DNA of 64,000 bases from Diprion similis (taxonomy: Eukaryota > Arthropoda > Insecta > Hymenoptera > Diprionidae): the NCBI RefSeq assembly GCF_021155765.1, contig NC_060115.1, positions 6,552,493 to 6,616,492 of the forward strand, written 5' to 3'. Position 1 is the stretch's first letter. Every line of letters starts with the position of its first letter. Positions 37,851-50,600 of this stretch are shown one piece after another. The notes under the pieces were generated by a model, which was not told where the DNA came from, made no database searches, and worked only from the letters and a program-made list of their open reading frames with translations. The position numbers and the translations under genes are program-made.

Positions 37851-40015
37851 GAGCCAAACACCCACGGATTATCCACTGGCCAGGTATCAGGGTCACTGGA
37901 GCTGACCTGCGGCTAACCTTAACCGAAATCAATACCGGTGACTGTGTTTTCATACTGTTTATATGAAATATGCATATATATGCATATATATATGTATATA
38001 TTTACATAATATGTATATGTGTACACATGAAAGTTGCTCGACGTGGGTCGTGTCACCCGTGACAATCAGGTGTGGAAGAAGCACCCCTACGACTTCGACG
38101 TGTTGACTTCCTCGCGCCCGCGCAGTCCGAACATTTTTCACAAGACTAATATATCTAGCTACTCTTTTAGAAACGGATTAGAAACTCCAATACCAATTAT
38201 ATCAGGTCCATTTTTGCCTCAAGGATATAAAAATTTACTACTAAATTACCTTAAAACGCGTAAACAACCTTGCTTCTCTTCAATGTGCACTTATTTTTTG
38301 CAAAAAATATGTGTAAACTATTTCACCGATAGTTTCGGAATTTCAAAATGGGTGCTATTGATGTACAGTGAGCGTGACGTGGCCTTACGGGACATTTTTT
38401 TCAACCATGGTTAAATCGAGTGAATTCATTTCAAGTTATAATATCACCAAATAGCATATCGTATCGATATCTTATGTCTTTCGGGGTCAGTTGTTAATTA
38501 AATATCCTTGCAAAATGTAATTTTTCTTCGTAAGATCACACTGATTTTGGTTTAAAAAAGGTCGACAATTTGTTATCGACCGTCATCCGCCTGATTGACG
38601 CTTTCGTTCCAGTCATTTGATAACTTTACTGATTTTTATGTATATGTACTCCCCCCCCCCCCCCCCCCCCTCCTCACTGAAAATTTTTCCACACGTAGAT
38701 CGTGCCATGCGATTTCGGTCTCATTAACGTCGGTTGCTGATATGGAGAACGAGAAAAATTCCAGAGTTGAAACGAATGTGAGCCGATAAATGGAAGGTGA
38801 TTTACGTAATGTGTTGATCGGTGAAAATTTAAACTCGATTCGCTGCATGGCGTGATGCAATATGGGTGAATGAATGACGATTCAGGCGATCAACGGAGGT
38901 GGTGTTGTCCTATAATTCTCTGCATCAGCCGAAGTCTATTGGTTATACACGTGACGTCTAGCTTCTGCTGCATATTTCCAAGTGAACTAGGACGCAATAC
39001 ACATTATTATGATCCGACCTAGTTTTTTCTCTTCTATTTCTCTCTCTCATCGGCGCAGCAGCGAAGTCTCGTCTCGTCGGTCAAACGTCTGCGGCCGGGG
39101 AGAGAACGTGATGGTCTAAAACTAGTCGACGACGCTCGCGTGTATTGGCAGCGTAAATTAACTGGGCGATAATGTAGAATGTAGAATCTGGATGTATTGT
39201 GGCGCAGACTGACTGACAACTAAATATGACGAGGTTCGCCAGACTCGGCGAGCTTTATCTGCATGACAATAAGCCTTTTCTCCTGCTGCGGCAATGCAAA
39301 CTTGAAACAGTCTTACACTTACACTTACTACGACAAATGATTATGTTGTCCGTGGTCTGGACCATCGTCGAGTCTCGTTGGAACATTCGGCCGCTATAGT
39401 GTTATCTGCAAAGTTTCCAGCTGACAGAAGTTCGATAAAATTATAATTCGATTTGACATTGATAGTCAGACGATCGGGTCATTGAGTGCTCGTTTATTCA
39501 TATTCATTCCTTCGTTGTTCGAGGTTCAATGGCCAAGACGAGCGTCGTTTAAATTTGCATCTCGATCAATTGACCGTAACTAGTAGTTTGATTTCTTCAT
39601 CTTCCATCGACGTCGTATACGTGGCGACGATGCGGCGATGCGAGCCCCTTATTCAACTCTCGAACCCTTTTTACAGGCCAATAACTGTCAAACGTGATCG
39701 TCATGCGTGTCACCGACACGAGCGGCATTAGCTTACTATCAGGCATTGAACAAGACTCTCCTTCACGATTCAAGGGTGATCTCAGGTCAAACTGTAGTGT
39801 CAATGGTTATCCGAGAGATGGGTAGAAGGTACGTTATACCTACCTCGTGTTCACTCGAGTCTTCAGCTTTGTACCAATGACTTGTACCTTCCGTAGAAGT
39901 GCGATGTAACGAATTTTCAAAAAAAAAAAAAAAAAAAACAGAAAAACTTTTGATCACGATGTGTATTACAGGGTACCAACAACGGTGCAGAATGTGTGCA
40001 TAACTACACTTATAG
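37851..40015. other. Spacer upstream of Ir76b
   Basis: This contains the expected Ir76b promoter, (TA)n near 37974-38000, a 20-base poly(C) run at 38651-38670 and a poly(A) run at 39920-39938. Open frames near 38034 (+, 126 codons) and 39486 (+) show no domain. Confidence 0.4.
38651..38670. repeat. Poly(C) run of 20
   Basis: Twenty consecutive C residues. Such runs are rare in AT-rich insect DNA and are prone to sequencing and replication slippage. Confidence 0.85.
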
Positions 40016-40263
40016 CTATGGTTTAGATTGAATTAAACCGCCGTTTGCCCACGCAGCGAAACTAGAGACGTCTAAACATAAGTTTGCGCCTGCATTGCGC
40101 GTGATGTGCTTGATGGCTTCCACCTTTTCAACACGTGATCTTGACACTGATGTTCTAGCATATGCACGTTTCTTCTCTTCTGAGTTTGTCTCTTCAGATT
40201 CAAGTTTCTCACGGTCTTCTTAGATCTCTTCCTTTTTACCCGACTTCGGAGATTCTTTTATCT
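40016..40263 (-). other. Coding-like minus-strand segment with one in-frame TAA
   Basis: After a good acceptor (GATTTTCCACAG, exon start 40263) the minus strand reads IKESPKSGKKEEI, then TAA, then stays open for about 68 further codons (EDREKLESEETNSEEKKRAY, ARTSVSRSRVEKVEAIKHIT ...) to a TAG. The charged, low-complexity composition looks coding. It could be an alternative 3' exon of the LRRC56-like gene ending at the TAA, a decayed exon, or chance. No phase-compatible link to the exons at 41 kb gives a long product. Confidence 0.25.
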
Positions 40264-41041
40264 GTGGAAAATCGAATCACGTTTATTGACGGATATTTTT
40301 CGAAACAGTAGTTGGTGTATAATTGCTGAGTAATATTGTTATTCGCAAAGCTGGATATGGTGATAAAAGGATCTGATTAGTGTAATTAGGAAATCCAAAC
40401 CCAAATAGATACGAGAATATTTTCTTTTGATAGATTGAAGTTATTTAATCCTTCTGGTGCGTCATGCGATCTATGAACCGACCTGGGGTCCGGCTAGAGA
40501 TGAGGTTTTTGCTGGATTACGTCCTCGCAAAGAAACTGCCAAGCTTCCACAAATTACGCGACCAGATGACAACTTTCCTGGCGGGATCTCGAGAGCGATG
40601 CTTTTATCTGCCGACATTTTACAAACACTGGGTGTGTGTTTAAGTTATATGACCGGTAATAAACTCTTTCTCTCTGGGGTATAACATATGGTCGTTATGT
40701 AATTATTGCACTTATCGCGGTTTGCAACAGTGTAGCAAATATTCAACAACATAGTTAACATTAATTAACCAGTAATTCAGATGAATTTGCCACTGTTAAT
40801 TCTGTGATGACAATGATAGCGTTTATTCTCTACTCTCACTCCCTCTCCTTCTAATTTTTTATTTTTTTTATTTTTTCTTCCTCCCGAGGGTTGATGGCTA
40901 TCAGATCCTTTGTGGTTACCAACCGCGTTTAATTTTCGCAGTTCATAAACTCTGCGGTGTCAGCACAGTTTGTAAAAAATGTACATTCAACGGCATCCAC
41001 GTGCACGTAAATTACAATTACTCCAAATTGCCTAGACGATT
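40264..41041. other. 3' flank of the LRRC56-like gene
   Basis: A + strand segment at 40445-40640 is open in two frames (one reads YEPTWGPARDEVFAGLRPRK), but I do not recognise it and it lacks convincing start and splice context. Confidence 0.3.
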
Positions 41042-44000
41042 TCAGACAGACCGCAGGCTGCAAATGGTCTGAAATGAATACAATGTCTCTCTTAAATTTG
41101 ATTTATACCCACCACCGTTATTCAATGCTCCCTCCGAGTCGTTAGCAGAATTATGAGGGAATTGAGTTCGAATATCTTGCAGAAATAGTTCGCATTCGCC
41201 GTTGCGTTCCTTTTCTTTTCTGTTGTCTCCTTCTCCGTCTTCTTCTATGATTTTTTCTACCGCCTCACTTTTCTCTCTTTTCATCTTGCGTATATTGAGA
41301 AAGTTGTAAAGTGACATTTCCCAGAATCAAATTTATATTAAGCTTGCTAGTTTCACACGATTTTATACCAGCAACCTACCGTCTCGTCAGGATCAACGTC
41401 CTCTGCCGAAAGCGACGTTATACTTTCCTCTTCCGAGCTTTGATCTTCAATTTTCATGGCTAACCTGGAGGGAAACGAAGGATTTTAAGTAATTAACAAG
41501 GATCATCCTTGCCGGAATTTCCTATCATTCGTGCGTCAATTTACCCTTCTTCGGTAACATGCGAATGCCGATGACGATCCTCCAGTTCTTCACCATCGAG
41601 GACTCGTACTTGCGGAAGGAACGTCTGGAGCAGTGAGAAAAAGTCGACTTGAAAAATTGTCTGGTTCTCGAAGCATATATATATATATACAAAGTCATAG
41701 CGCACGAACTGTTATCTCCGTTTTGTAGTTAGAAAAATTATTCCCAGCAACGTGAAGTTCCTTGAGCTGATGACAGGATCGTAAAAAGGCGAAGTAGGAA
41801 AGGTTTGTGATTTGATTGTTGCTCAGGTCAAGTTTGGACAATTTCCGAACACCGGAACAGGGCGAAGGATCCGATATGAAGTTGTCTCTAGCGTTCAGCT
41901 CCTGAAGGCTTCGAAATCCCCAGACGCCGTCCAAATGCTTCATACTACATCTGAAAAGGGAAGAGAGAATTGACGGGCAACGAAGTATCCTGGGAAAAAC
42001 TGATACCCGAGAGTTTCAGGCTCGTTACCCTCCTCGTCAATTATATGTATACTAGTTTCGATACGCATAATCCGTATTGTGTATTCTACCGCCAACTTGT
42101 CTGGCTTTTTCGTTACTCCTGATAATAAGGACGGCGTTAACCTCCTATCGGAACATTTCTCTGCTTACTTCACCCTCTTCTAACTATCCAGATAACACCT
42201 GCAATCGGAGAACTGCGGCTGACGCGAATACGACGCGACTATAAGTGTGTAAAAGAATTTTATAATGGACGCCGCGGGTTCACTGCTCGTCAATGACGCC
42301 GCGACGTGAAAGCTGCAGGCCATGCGGTGTACAAACAACAAGTGCGTAATACGTGTAATACAGTGATCGAGAATTGGGATCAGTTTTTTAAAACTATTTC
42401 TCGGTTCACCCGGTATCACAGGTGATAAGCGAAACTTTTTATTCGGCAACTTGACGAAATGTTCACCATATCCTCCAGGCGGTAGGTACAGGAGACTTTC
42501 AAATAATTTGAGTAAATTTTTAAATGATTTTCATCCTACGTTTGTGTTCCGATTCGTTGCTGCGCCATTGGCTGAGACAAGATTGCATTCGGTACCTACC
42601 GTGCGTCGTTGAACGAAGTGGGTGGTCGTCGGCTCGTGATCTGCGAAACACTTGTCGATCGAACGATCGTTAAAATGGATTTAAGATTGATATGAATTAC
42701 CTGGCTACGCTCAGAGTCGACAAGGATTTCAAACTGGATCCTAGATCACGCAACGTGGCAATGCAGCTGCCGTCCAAAGTCAGGGTTGTCAGATGAGGCG
42801 TGTATTCTGACAGACGATGAAGACCCGCTTGCCCAGAAACAACTTTTAACTTCACGTTCGTTATGCCGATAAGATCGGTTTGCCCGGTGACTTGCGTCTA
42901 GACGTGAAAAATCGACTCGTAGGTATAGCTTTGTTTTTTTTTTTTTTTGTTTCTTGTTTCTTGTTTTTTATTTATGGTTACGAGTTATTCGGTTCAGCAG
43001 AATCGGAGTTAATCTCAAGCAGCATGTACGATTGTTTTACCGCTGCACTGTACAGCTGTAGCTACGATATGGATAACGAAGTGAGACATACGCGTAAACG
43101 GATGGGTTATTTATGTACCTACATAGGGAGAACAAGTAGGAAGTGTACGAGTGGTTCAGCGGTACGGAAATGTGACGAACAGATTGGAGCTGACTGGCTA
43201 ATGCTCGCATTAAGGATGAGATTGTTTCGGTCAAGGACTACTTGTAGAATTCTGCCCACGTGCCCCCTCGACGCCCGTTAGTCTCAACGTTGAGAATTAT
43301 ACGAACTCGGTGAGAATGTCCGACGTGGAGGAGACTCGTCTGCGATCGATTGGTTCCTGGCTTATCTTTTTAGGCTGGGAAAAATTTGAAATTTTGACTC
43401 TTCTTCATCTATAGATCCTCGATATCCCGAAACCGAAAAAGTCGTTTAGTACTGCTACGTTTTTTCAAAATCGAAAATACCGATCCAACTTCTATTCGTA
43501 GAAACAGGATCAGACGCAGTCTCGGCACGCGGATAGTTTTTTAAAAGAAATAAATAAACGAATCTGGATAACGATGTAAAAAAAATTATTCAGCCTTTTA
43601 ATTACGTAATCTGAGATACGAATCCCGCACGCCAACAACTTCGCGTAACGTACACTACGTCGTTCATCCAATGACACTAAGAATCGCGTACCTAATCGTG
43701 TAGCGTGCACGGCTAGTAGCATTTTTATTCTCAACAATAAATTACTTCATTCAGAAATAATGACGCACGAGTTGGATGGTAAATATTATGGGTTAAAGTT
43801 ACAAGATGACAGGGGATTTCCAATTTACCAATCTTTCACTTTCGTTTCAGCGCCTCTTCGGCGGGGTGGAGAAATATTTGTCAGAGATGAAAGAATTTTT
43901 CAAAATCACAGAGGAGTTAGATGAGTGTTTTTAGAGGTACAACGTGATCTCTCAACGAGTCTCGACGTACCAAAAGCTTTCTTAGGTCGCTCTCCAGCGG

Positions 44001-44126
44001 CTGCGTGCTGAATGTGTAAGTCAGTTTTTTCTTACTCCGTAGCAGACTGTCCTCAGCTTCGCATATCGGCTGTTGAGTACCTTTCGCGTGCAAAGAGTCC
44101 GCGGATTTTGACTTGATCGCTTCCAT
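41042..44126 (-). CDS. LRRC56: LRRC56-like leucine-rich-repeat protein (axonemal dynein assembly)
   Basis: Six coding exons on the minus strand: 44126-43971, 42897-42701, 41950-41710, 41624-41545, 41464-41380 and 41284-41042. Phases close, giving about 333 residues. The N-terminal helix ESDLRKLLTQVTGQTDLIGI leads into the short LRRs seen in LRRC56: LTTLTLDGSCIATLRDLGSS, LKSLSTLSVARCSMKHLDGV, LQELNARDNFISDPSP and KLSKLDLSNNQITNLSYFAF, closing with TFLPQVRVLDGEELED. An acidic, low-complexity C-terminus follows. LRRC56/ODA8 works with intraflagellar transport in outer dynein arm delivery, so in an insect the expected sites are sperm flagella and ciliated mechanosensory neurons. The exon 3 donor (GTTCGT) and the exon 6 acceptor (ACGCAAG) are weak but required by phase. 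The 3' end is therefore less sure than the LRR core. Confidence 0.75.
42898..43970. other. Intron 1 of the LRRC56-like gene
   Basis: A T-run near 42933-42949 is the main feature. A + strand open frame at 42880-43281 spans it but reads mostly repeat-derived residues and shows no domain. Confidence 0.45.
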
Positions 44127-45449
44127 ACTCTCTGCGGCGTACACAGATTTTCGAGTTTGTAGATTTGGTGGAATTACCGAGGTCCTTACACGTGACTAAC
44201 GCTATTTCGAATACCCGACTTACTCGAAGGATGATTTGTTATTTGATGTACGATCATTAGTTTTTAATTGAAACGGTCGATTGGTTAATAATCTATAATT
44301 CCCGTGTAATATCGGTGAAGTTGTCGTTGAAACTAGATCGATTCTGGCCAATTTCAGATCTGAACTTAGCTTTGAACCGAGGTAATGCGACAAGTGAATA
44401 TCCGAGGCAAGGATAACGCGGAACTGTTACATCATCGCTCTCGTACGTACCCGGATTTGATTTATTAAAATAATCATCATTCGCATTACGCTCAATTATA
44501 TTCGTAGGATTAAGCTTTATTATACTTACCAGTAGGCTGATACGAATGCTGCAGACCGCGTCTCACTTGCCCGAGAGTAAAGCTCTGCAGCGATGATTAC
44601 GTCAGGGCGCAAGACAATGAGTCGATTTATTGTCAGAGTAGAGATACGTGGATTCAGCTGTCGTAGAACGAACGAAAAACTTGAGGAAACGACGCGTTTT
44701 GATTACGTCAAAATTCTACGACTTTCTTTATTTTCGTCTGATGAAAATGTTCGTAATTTTACGTTAGTTTTTATGCATAAAAAAACTGCAGTACTATAAA
44801 CACTGCTTTAAATGGATCGCAAAGTGAAAGTACGAATGTTCGTTATTTTCGTCAGATACTGGCCTAGACATGAGTTAATAATTTCATAATTCTTCCTTTA
44901 CATGTGGAACGTACGACATGCGTGTACATCGCGCAACTTTCACTGTAACTATACGTTTAGTAATATTGTTAAAAATGTGAGGAAATTAAAGGAGAGACTA
45001 TATGTTTTCGTATAACAACACACTCTTCGTGTATATTTAGAAGCAGAGGAGAAAAACAAAACTCGTACAATAATCGACTCTCAAGCATTATATAAAAACC
45101 TTAAAAAAGTGTTGTAATTTTGTTTCCTTTTTTTCTTTTCCTTATTTTTTCCTTTTCTAATATTCTAATTAAAAATCCTTAAGTAAAAAAAAGAAAAGTG
45201 AATTGATCGGAGAAAAATGAAATAAAATAATCATATTATTATCTATAGCGTATAGAGATCGAGTGAAGATACCTTGTAGCCTCTTTAATACATACACATA
45301 TATATATATATGTATTTTTTTTTTTTTAATCGATAACTTCGATTTCAATTTCATCGACGAGTCGCGATGAGGGTATATAACAAGAGGCGTGGTTATAAAG
45401 TATACACATCGCGTTCCAAGTACAGTGAGTATGTAAAAGCGATAGAGAC

Positions 45450-45455
45450 TTTATT
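45450..45455 (-). promoter_or_regulatory. Possible poly(A) signal of the insulin-like gene
   Basis: TTTATT on the + strand (AATAAA on the minus), about 240 bases beyond the stop codon. Confidence 0.35.
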
Positions 45456-45618
45456 ATCATCATTATCACTATCATAATTAGTAATAATATTATTGTTATT
45501 TCCTTAATACAATTATCTCAACAGGGGTGGCCGCGTTTCGCTGTGTGTGGTATGTGCGTGCATGTGTGTAGCAATATAATGTATAATATGTATGCGATTG
45601 TGTAGAGTGTGGGTATGC

Positions 45619-45660
45619 GTGTGTGTGTGTGTGTCTCTGTCTGTCTCTGTCTGTCTCTGA
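45619..45660. repeat. (TG)n(TCTG)n microsatellite in the insulin-like 3' UTR
   Basis: A run of TG dinucleotides followed by TCTG-type units, immediately beyond the minus-strand stop codon. Confidence 0.75.
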
Positions 45661-45693
45661 CTGGAAAGTATACTTCGGCATGTTGTTAAACTT

Positions 45694-46387
45694 CTAACGG
45701 CCGCAGTAGCTCGACAGCTCGCCGACGGTACACGGCTTTGCGCAGCACTCGTCGTGGACACCGCGAGGTTGTCGTTTGAATCGTCCACCGGCAAAACGTC
45801 CCATCATGGCATTAGCACTGGCCCTCGTTCTGAACGGGTAGGTGTCGTCGTACCCGTAGTTGTAGTCGTCCATCTCCATTTCTAAAAGGAACAGAGAAAC
45901 AAACGTCGTTAAGTACTTGGAGGATCGAGGCTTGATGAATTCTTTCAATCTTTCTGGTCATGCAAAGTCATGCATCGACGAAAATCCTGCCGTTATCTTA
46001 GATTCGGCGTATATAGAGGTGACGCGAAATGATCATTCGTCGTTAGATGCCTCTCGCAAATCGAGTTCGGAGGGTGGAAGCTACGTCAGGTTATTACTGA
46101 ATTCAACTACTATATTCGTAGCTTGCGATCATTAGGCAAAAACGTCTTTCGAACACTTGCGGTTCGCGAACGTGGTGGACTGACAAAGAGCAAAATCGGG
46201 AGAGTGGATCGAAACGAAAGCTGAGAATGCTCGACGATCGGTTGACCAGAATGATGATGATTCCCGACCGCAATGTCGTGCAGTTCAGTCGGTCTTCCAG
46301 ACGGTACTTAAGTAGCATAAGCTGAATACTCGTATACAGACCGCGAAGCTTTGATAATAACGGATTGTGTGGCCTAGTTCCTGCCAC

Positions 46388-46433
<46 letters not shown>

Positions 46434-47659
46434 TATATAATATATACGCGAATTTGTTTTGGTTGGTAGTTTAATTGCGGAGCTATTGCTTGTGATTTGA
46501 GTGATAATACTTATTGTTGGACTTGAATAAATAGGTCAAATAATGGCGATCGCGGAGAGGCTTCGGAATAACCACGTGTTGCTGCTCTGACTCGTTGGTT
46601 GCTGTTACTTATTGCTATCGGGATGCTTGTGGGAGCAGTTATGCCACGTACACGCGCACCCGCGCTCGCATGTCGAGTGCATATTTATAGACGCTTTAAC
46701 GGTACTCAATGTCATTGGTCGCACAACCGAGAAAACAGGCTCTACTACACGCCGTTTACGGCCCTGCACTCGTTGAACCTCGAACTGAACCGCTGTTGCA
46801 GCACTAAAAATGAGGGCAAAAAGCGCCAATGGGGGGGAAAGGGTAAAATGAAGACTAGGAACTGTGTGCCTCGCGTATACATACAAAGTTGCCCCTCGCT
46901 GTCAGCACGAACGCGATAATTCATGACAGCCGTCACGTCGGCCGTGACGATTATAGATTAAACTTGTGTTTACCACGAAGCTTCGAACTAACTGATGCAC
47001 GAGGGGAATCGAGGCTGAAAGATGCTGCAGCGCGTGTTCTCGCCGCTTATCTCAGGATGATATTACCAACTCGAGCTTGAAAGCTTTTGAAAGCTTAAGG
47101 AGAACGTCGGATTCACAGGGGAATAATCCATGTCTCGTCGATCTGATGATCGAAATGACGTTACAGGGTAATGGTAATGAGGTTGAAGCTAGCAGCCGGA
47201 GCTTTTAAAATTTTTCGAATTAGAAAAATGCGGCTCAGTTTTTTCCGAGTCATTCTTTGAATTGAAGAGATGTTACTAAATCGCTTTATTTTCAGACTTG
47301 TAGCTTCAACCTCGTAGGGAGGAAAGCTGCAGATTCCGAGTGAAATCGTGATTTCGTTACACACTTGCTCGTTACAGATCTTACATAGATCTGATTACAA
47401 TCTTACTAGATTACAAGTCTTACCCAAATTTGCGACACTAACCTTGCCCACCTTTCTTAAACATCTGAAAGTAAACTCCGTCGCATATGACTTGAAGAGC
47501 GTCGGCCAGATTTCTACCGCAGTACTTCTTTGCCCCAAGTGTATTTCGTTTTTCCGCACGAAATTGAAAGATGTCCGACTGAGCGCTAGAGAAATGCGGT
47601 AAAGCCAATGCCACAGCCAGCACTAAAGCCAGGACAACGTTCAACCAACTTGTGGACAT
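45694..47659 (-). CDS. Insulin-like peptide precursor
   Basis: Two coding exons on the minus strand, 47659-47443 and 45881-45694 (phase 1), give about 134 residues. A donor nine bases earlier (47452) is equally in phase and would drop three residues. The order is that of a preproinsulin: signal peptide (WLNVVLALVLAVALALP), B chain with YCGRNLADALQVICDGVYF, a dibasic KK, an acidic tyrosine-rich C peptide (EMEMDDYNYGYDDTYPF), the FKR cleavage site, then A chain with ECCAKPCTVGELSSYCGR. All six insulin cysteines are in place (two in B; CC, C and C in A). The intron falls between the B and A chains, as in most insulin genes. The peptide is expected to be secreted from neurosecretory or fat-body cells and to act through the insulin receptor on growth and metabolism. 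I cannot assign an ILP number. Confidence 0.93.
45882..47442. other. Intron of the insulin-like peptide gene
   Basis: 1.56 kb, with a long (AT)n tract at 46391-46446. No nested gene is supported. Confidence 0.5.
46391..46446. repeat. (AT)n microsatellite
   Basis: About 56 bases of nearly pure TA repeat inside the insulin-like peptide intron. Confidence 0.9.
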
Positions 47660-50600
47660 CTGAAATCAGAAAGCACAAAGCACACGGTTAATCCTTACAC
47701 TACAGACTCTGCACAAGATACTCGATCTTCTCGCTTTGCACCGATTCGTTTCAGTTTCAACTTTCAACGTAGAGATTTCTGTCCTCCGGATGCAGCTCGA
47801 TTGCGGGTGGTTACGATCGAGGCGGGTGTATGATGATGAAATTGTTTCCATTTCACATTTTTCTATTCAGTAATAGCTTAACGAGAGTCAATAGTGCGGC
47901 TGTGTGTCTTTGGGTAACCCCGTTACATAACGAGTTCAAATTATATCCTATTGCGTGTACACGTCTGTCTGCGTTCACGTTTATGTGTCTCTCTCTGTGC
48001 GTCTGACGCTGTCTGCACTCTTCCTCTCCTCTCCTCTCTCTCTTTCTCTCTCTCTTTGTGATTGTTAGCTCGCGTTTAAACTTTTCCCGCTTTTTTCATT
48101 CTCTCTCTCTCTAGTTCGTCACACGAGCAAAGGATCTTCAAACAACTCATACGTTTAAAACAAATTTTACGTATACGCACCGCGATAGCAACGCACTTCT
48201 AACAACAATTACTCAGCAGTCAAGCTTGGAGATATAGGAAAGATCTACTTCACTTGCAATCGAATCGTGATACTCCGATTGGCGGATTAATTAAACCATT
48301 CAACTGGAAAACGATCATCGAATCACCTGAACAAACGACTCTTGCGAATCTATTTCATTTTGCCATTTACAGTGTCTGCATATCAAGCGACCGTTTGAAG
48401 TGCAGCAGCGTCTCGTCAACCGTATAATCTTCAGGGTCTCGATGCGTCTTTTTGTACTCATATAAATCAGTATAATAATTAAACGAGCATAACGCGACGG
48501 CGATATAACGATAATATCGTAGTGGAAAGCTTTGAATCACGTATATTATTCGCTTATCGGAAGGTTGTTGATTATATATGAATTCCCTGGAGCGCGTGGC
48601 GCCCCTATTTTTAGATCCATCTTTTTTACGTTGGAATGAGAAAGTCTCATCATAATATATTATAACGGGGCCTGATGCCTTGTTTGCTCGCTACTAACCG
48701 GGAACGACCTTTGTTCGGCGCCTCTCGGAATTCACGTGCCGCGATTGTGAGAATTCTCAAGTCATCTCATCTCCTTCGGCTGTCTGACCATGCAGCTTCG
48801 ATTTCAACTTCGTACGCTACTCAAACACCGCCTGCTCTATCGAATATGTTTCTAATCGTCTTACGAATTGGCCGTTGCTTCTTTCCTTCACTTAAAACAG
48901 CATCCCAGCGAAGCCTTTGCTTAGGAATCGGAAGAGTCGATATCGCCTTCCTCGTTTGATTGCGAGCGATTTATCTGGAGGATTCATTGATTGATTTTAC
49001 GAAAATTCTGCGCACGTGAATCTACGAATAAACGGATTTCATTTTTTACTCTCTTAAAAAGGTGATTCTATGCTCGACGACGAAAAGCCTTCATTGATAA
49101 CCGATCGGGGCAGGTCACGTTAGCTCGAATCGATAAGGCGACGGTAATTCGATGCGGGTAGATTTCCAGTCGGAAGATGCTGCCGTGGAATTTATACCTG
49201 CTGCACGGACTGCAATATGCAGTTCTGTCTTATAGCCATTCGACAGATATATACCGATTAAACAATGCGGCGCAGCTCTAATTTCTACGGATTATTCCGT
49301 AAGTGAGACTCGCACGTCATGATGTCAGCTGTAGTTTGCGGTCGGTACGTTGTGTTTGTTACGTGTACAATTGCAGAAATTGTGAGAAAACAAGGAATGA
49401 AAAAAAAACCGCAATTAGCGTAATTCTTATCGTGACAAGCGGACGCGTCGAATAATCACGTCAGTTTACTATTACCTCAAAGTAATCGCGAAGTTATCGA
49501 CGACGCCGGTGGCTTTAAACGTCCCTCTATTTCTTTATTCTTTATTGCGAATATCAATTTCCACGGGGTAAAGCCGTTGCCCCTTAAGCTAGCGGAGTTC
49601 ATCCGCTATACGTTTTCTTCTCTTTCGATCTCCTTCGTCCTCTTTATAACCCTTTCTGGTTCTTTTTAACTTCATTTTTATTTTCTTTTTCTTTTTTGCC
49701 ATCATTTATTTTTCTTTTATCTCAGAATGAGTTCATCTCCCGTAGGAATTTGATTCTTGGAAAGAAAGAAAGAAAGAAAGAAAAAAAAAAAGGAACCCAG
49801 CGAACCCAGAAAGAGAGATAGAGAATTGGAGAGTCGAAAATTCCTTTGTTTTATACCGTAGACCACGCGATCAATCTTTGTCTTCTACGAGATATGTAGT
49901 ATAATAATAATAATAATAGTACATTGTTCATCAGGAGGCAAAGTAAGTCTTTTCACACCGAGCGTAAGTTTGCAATAAAAGTCGTATACGAGCGCGTGCG
50001 CGAGTCGAAGGCGAATATTGCAAGTAAGTACGCGTGGCGATAAAAACTTTGCACCTACACTGCCCACGATAATTTACGTAACAAAAGTATGGTTCGCAAG
50101 TTTTTGTTTTTTTCTTCACATTTTTTTCTCAGCGGAGTTAAAAAAGAGATTATTTTTTATCACTAGGACGTAAATGTGCACTTTTTTGTACTCTGATATT
50201 CTGATAAAAGCTATAGAAAGACGCGTAAAACATATTGTTGTCACGTGAATTGTACAACTATGGTCCACCTCCTTAAAAAAAAAAAATCGAAAACAAAAAA
50301 ACAAACAGGTTTCGGATACTCACTTAGTATCGTTAAAGAGACGAGGCCTGCGAGGTAAAAAACATTCACTATTATTTATATCACTTGAAATATCACAGTT
50401 GAGCACTTGATGCAATTGGCATTTGTGCCAATTTTTAGTCACAGATCGTGGAATACTTTTTTACACTTACAGTTGTTGTGGTATAGCTATGTTCATACGT
50501 GTATACTGCATATATAATAGTATGTTTAATGTTTATCGTCAGACGCGTGTACTCGTACACATCAATATACCTGTATGTATATACTCGTTACCTGTATACC

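Larger units (their letters stand above)
44127..45693. other. Spacer between the LRRC56-like and insulin-like genes
   Basis: This holds the promoter side of the LRRC56-like gene and the 3' UTR of the insulin-like gene, with (TA)n at 45299-45312 and a (TG)n(TC)n run at 45619-45660. No other gene is supported. Confidence 0.4.

Noticed and set aside
38034-38414. 126-codon + frame upstream of Ir76b
   Set aside because: No recognisable motif and no good start or splice context.
40445-40684. Plus-strand gene fragment at 40.5 kb
   Set aside because: Two overlapping frames are open with plausible composition, but neither could be recognised or linked to other exons.
42880-43281. 133-codon + frame inside the LRRC56-like intron
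   Set aside because: Its apparent membrane segment comes from a T-run in the intron, and it overlaps the antisense exon. No domain was seen.
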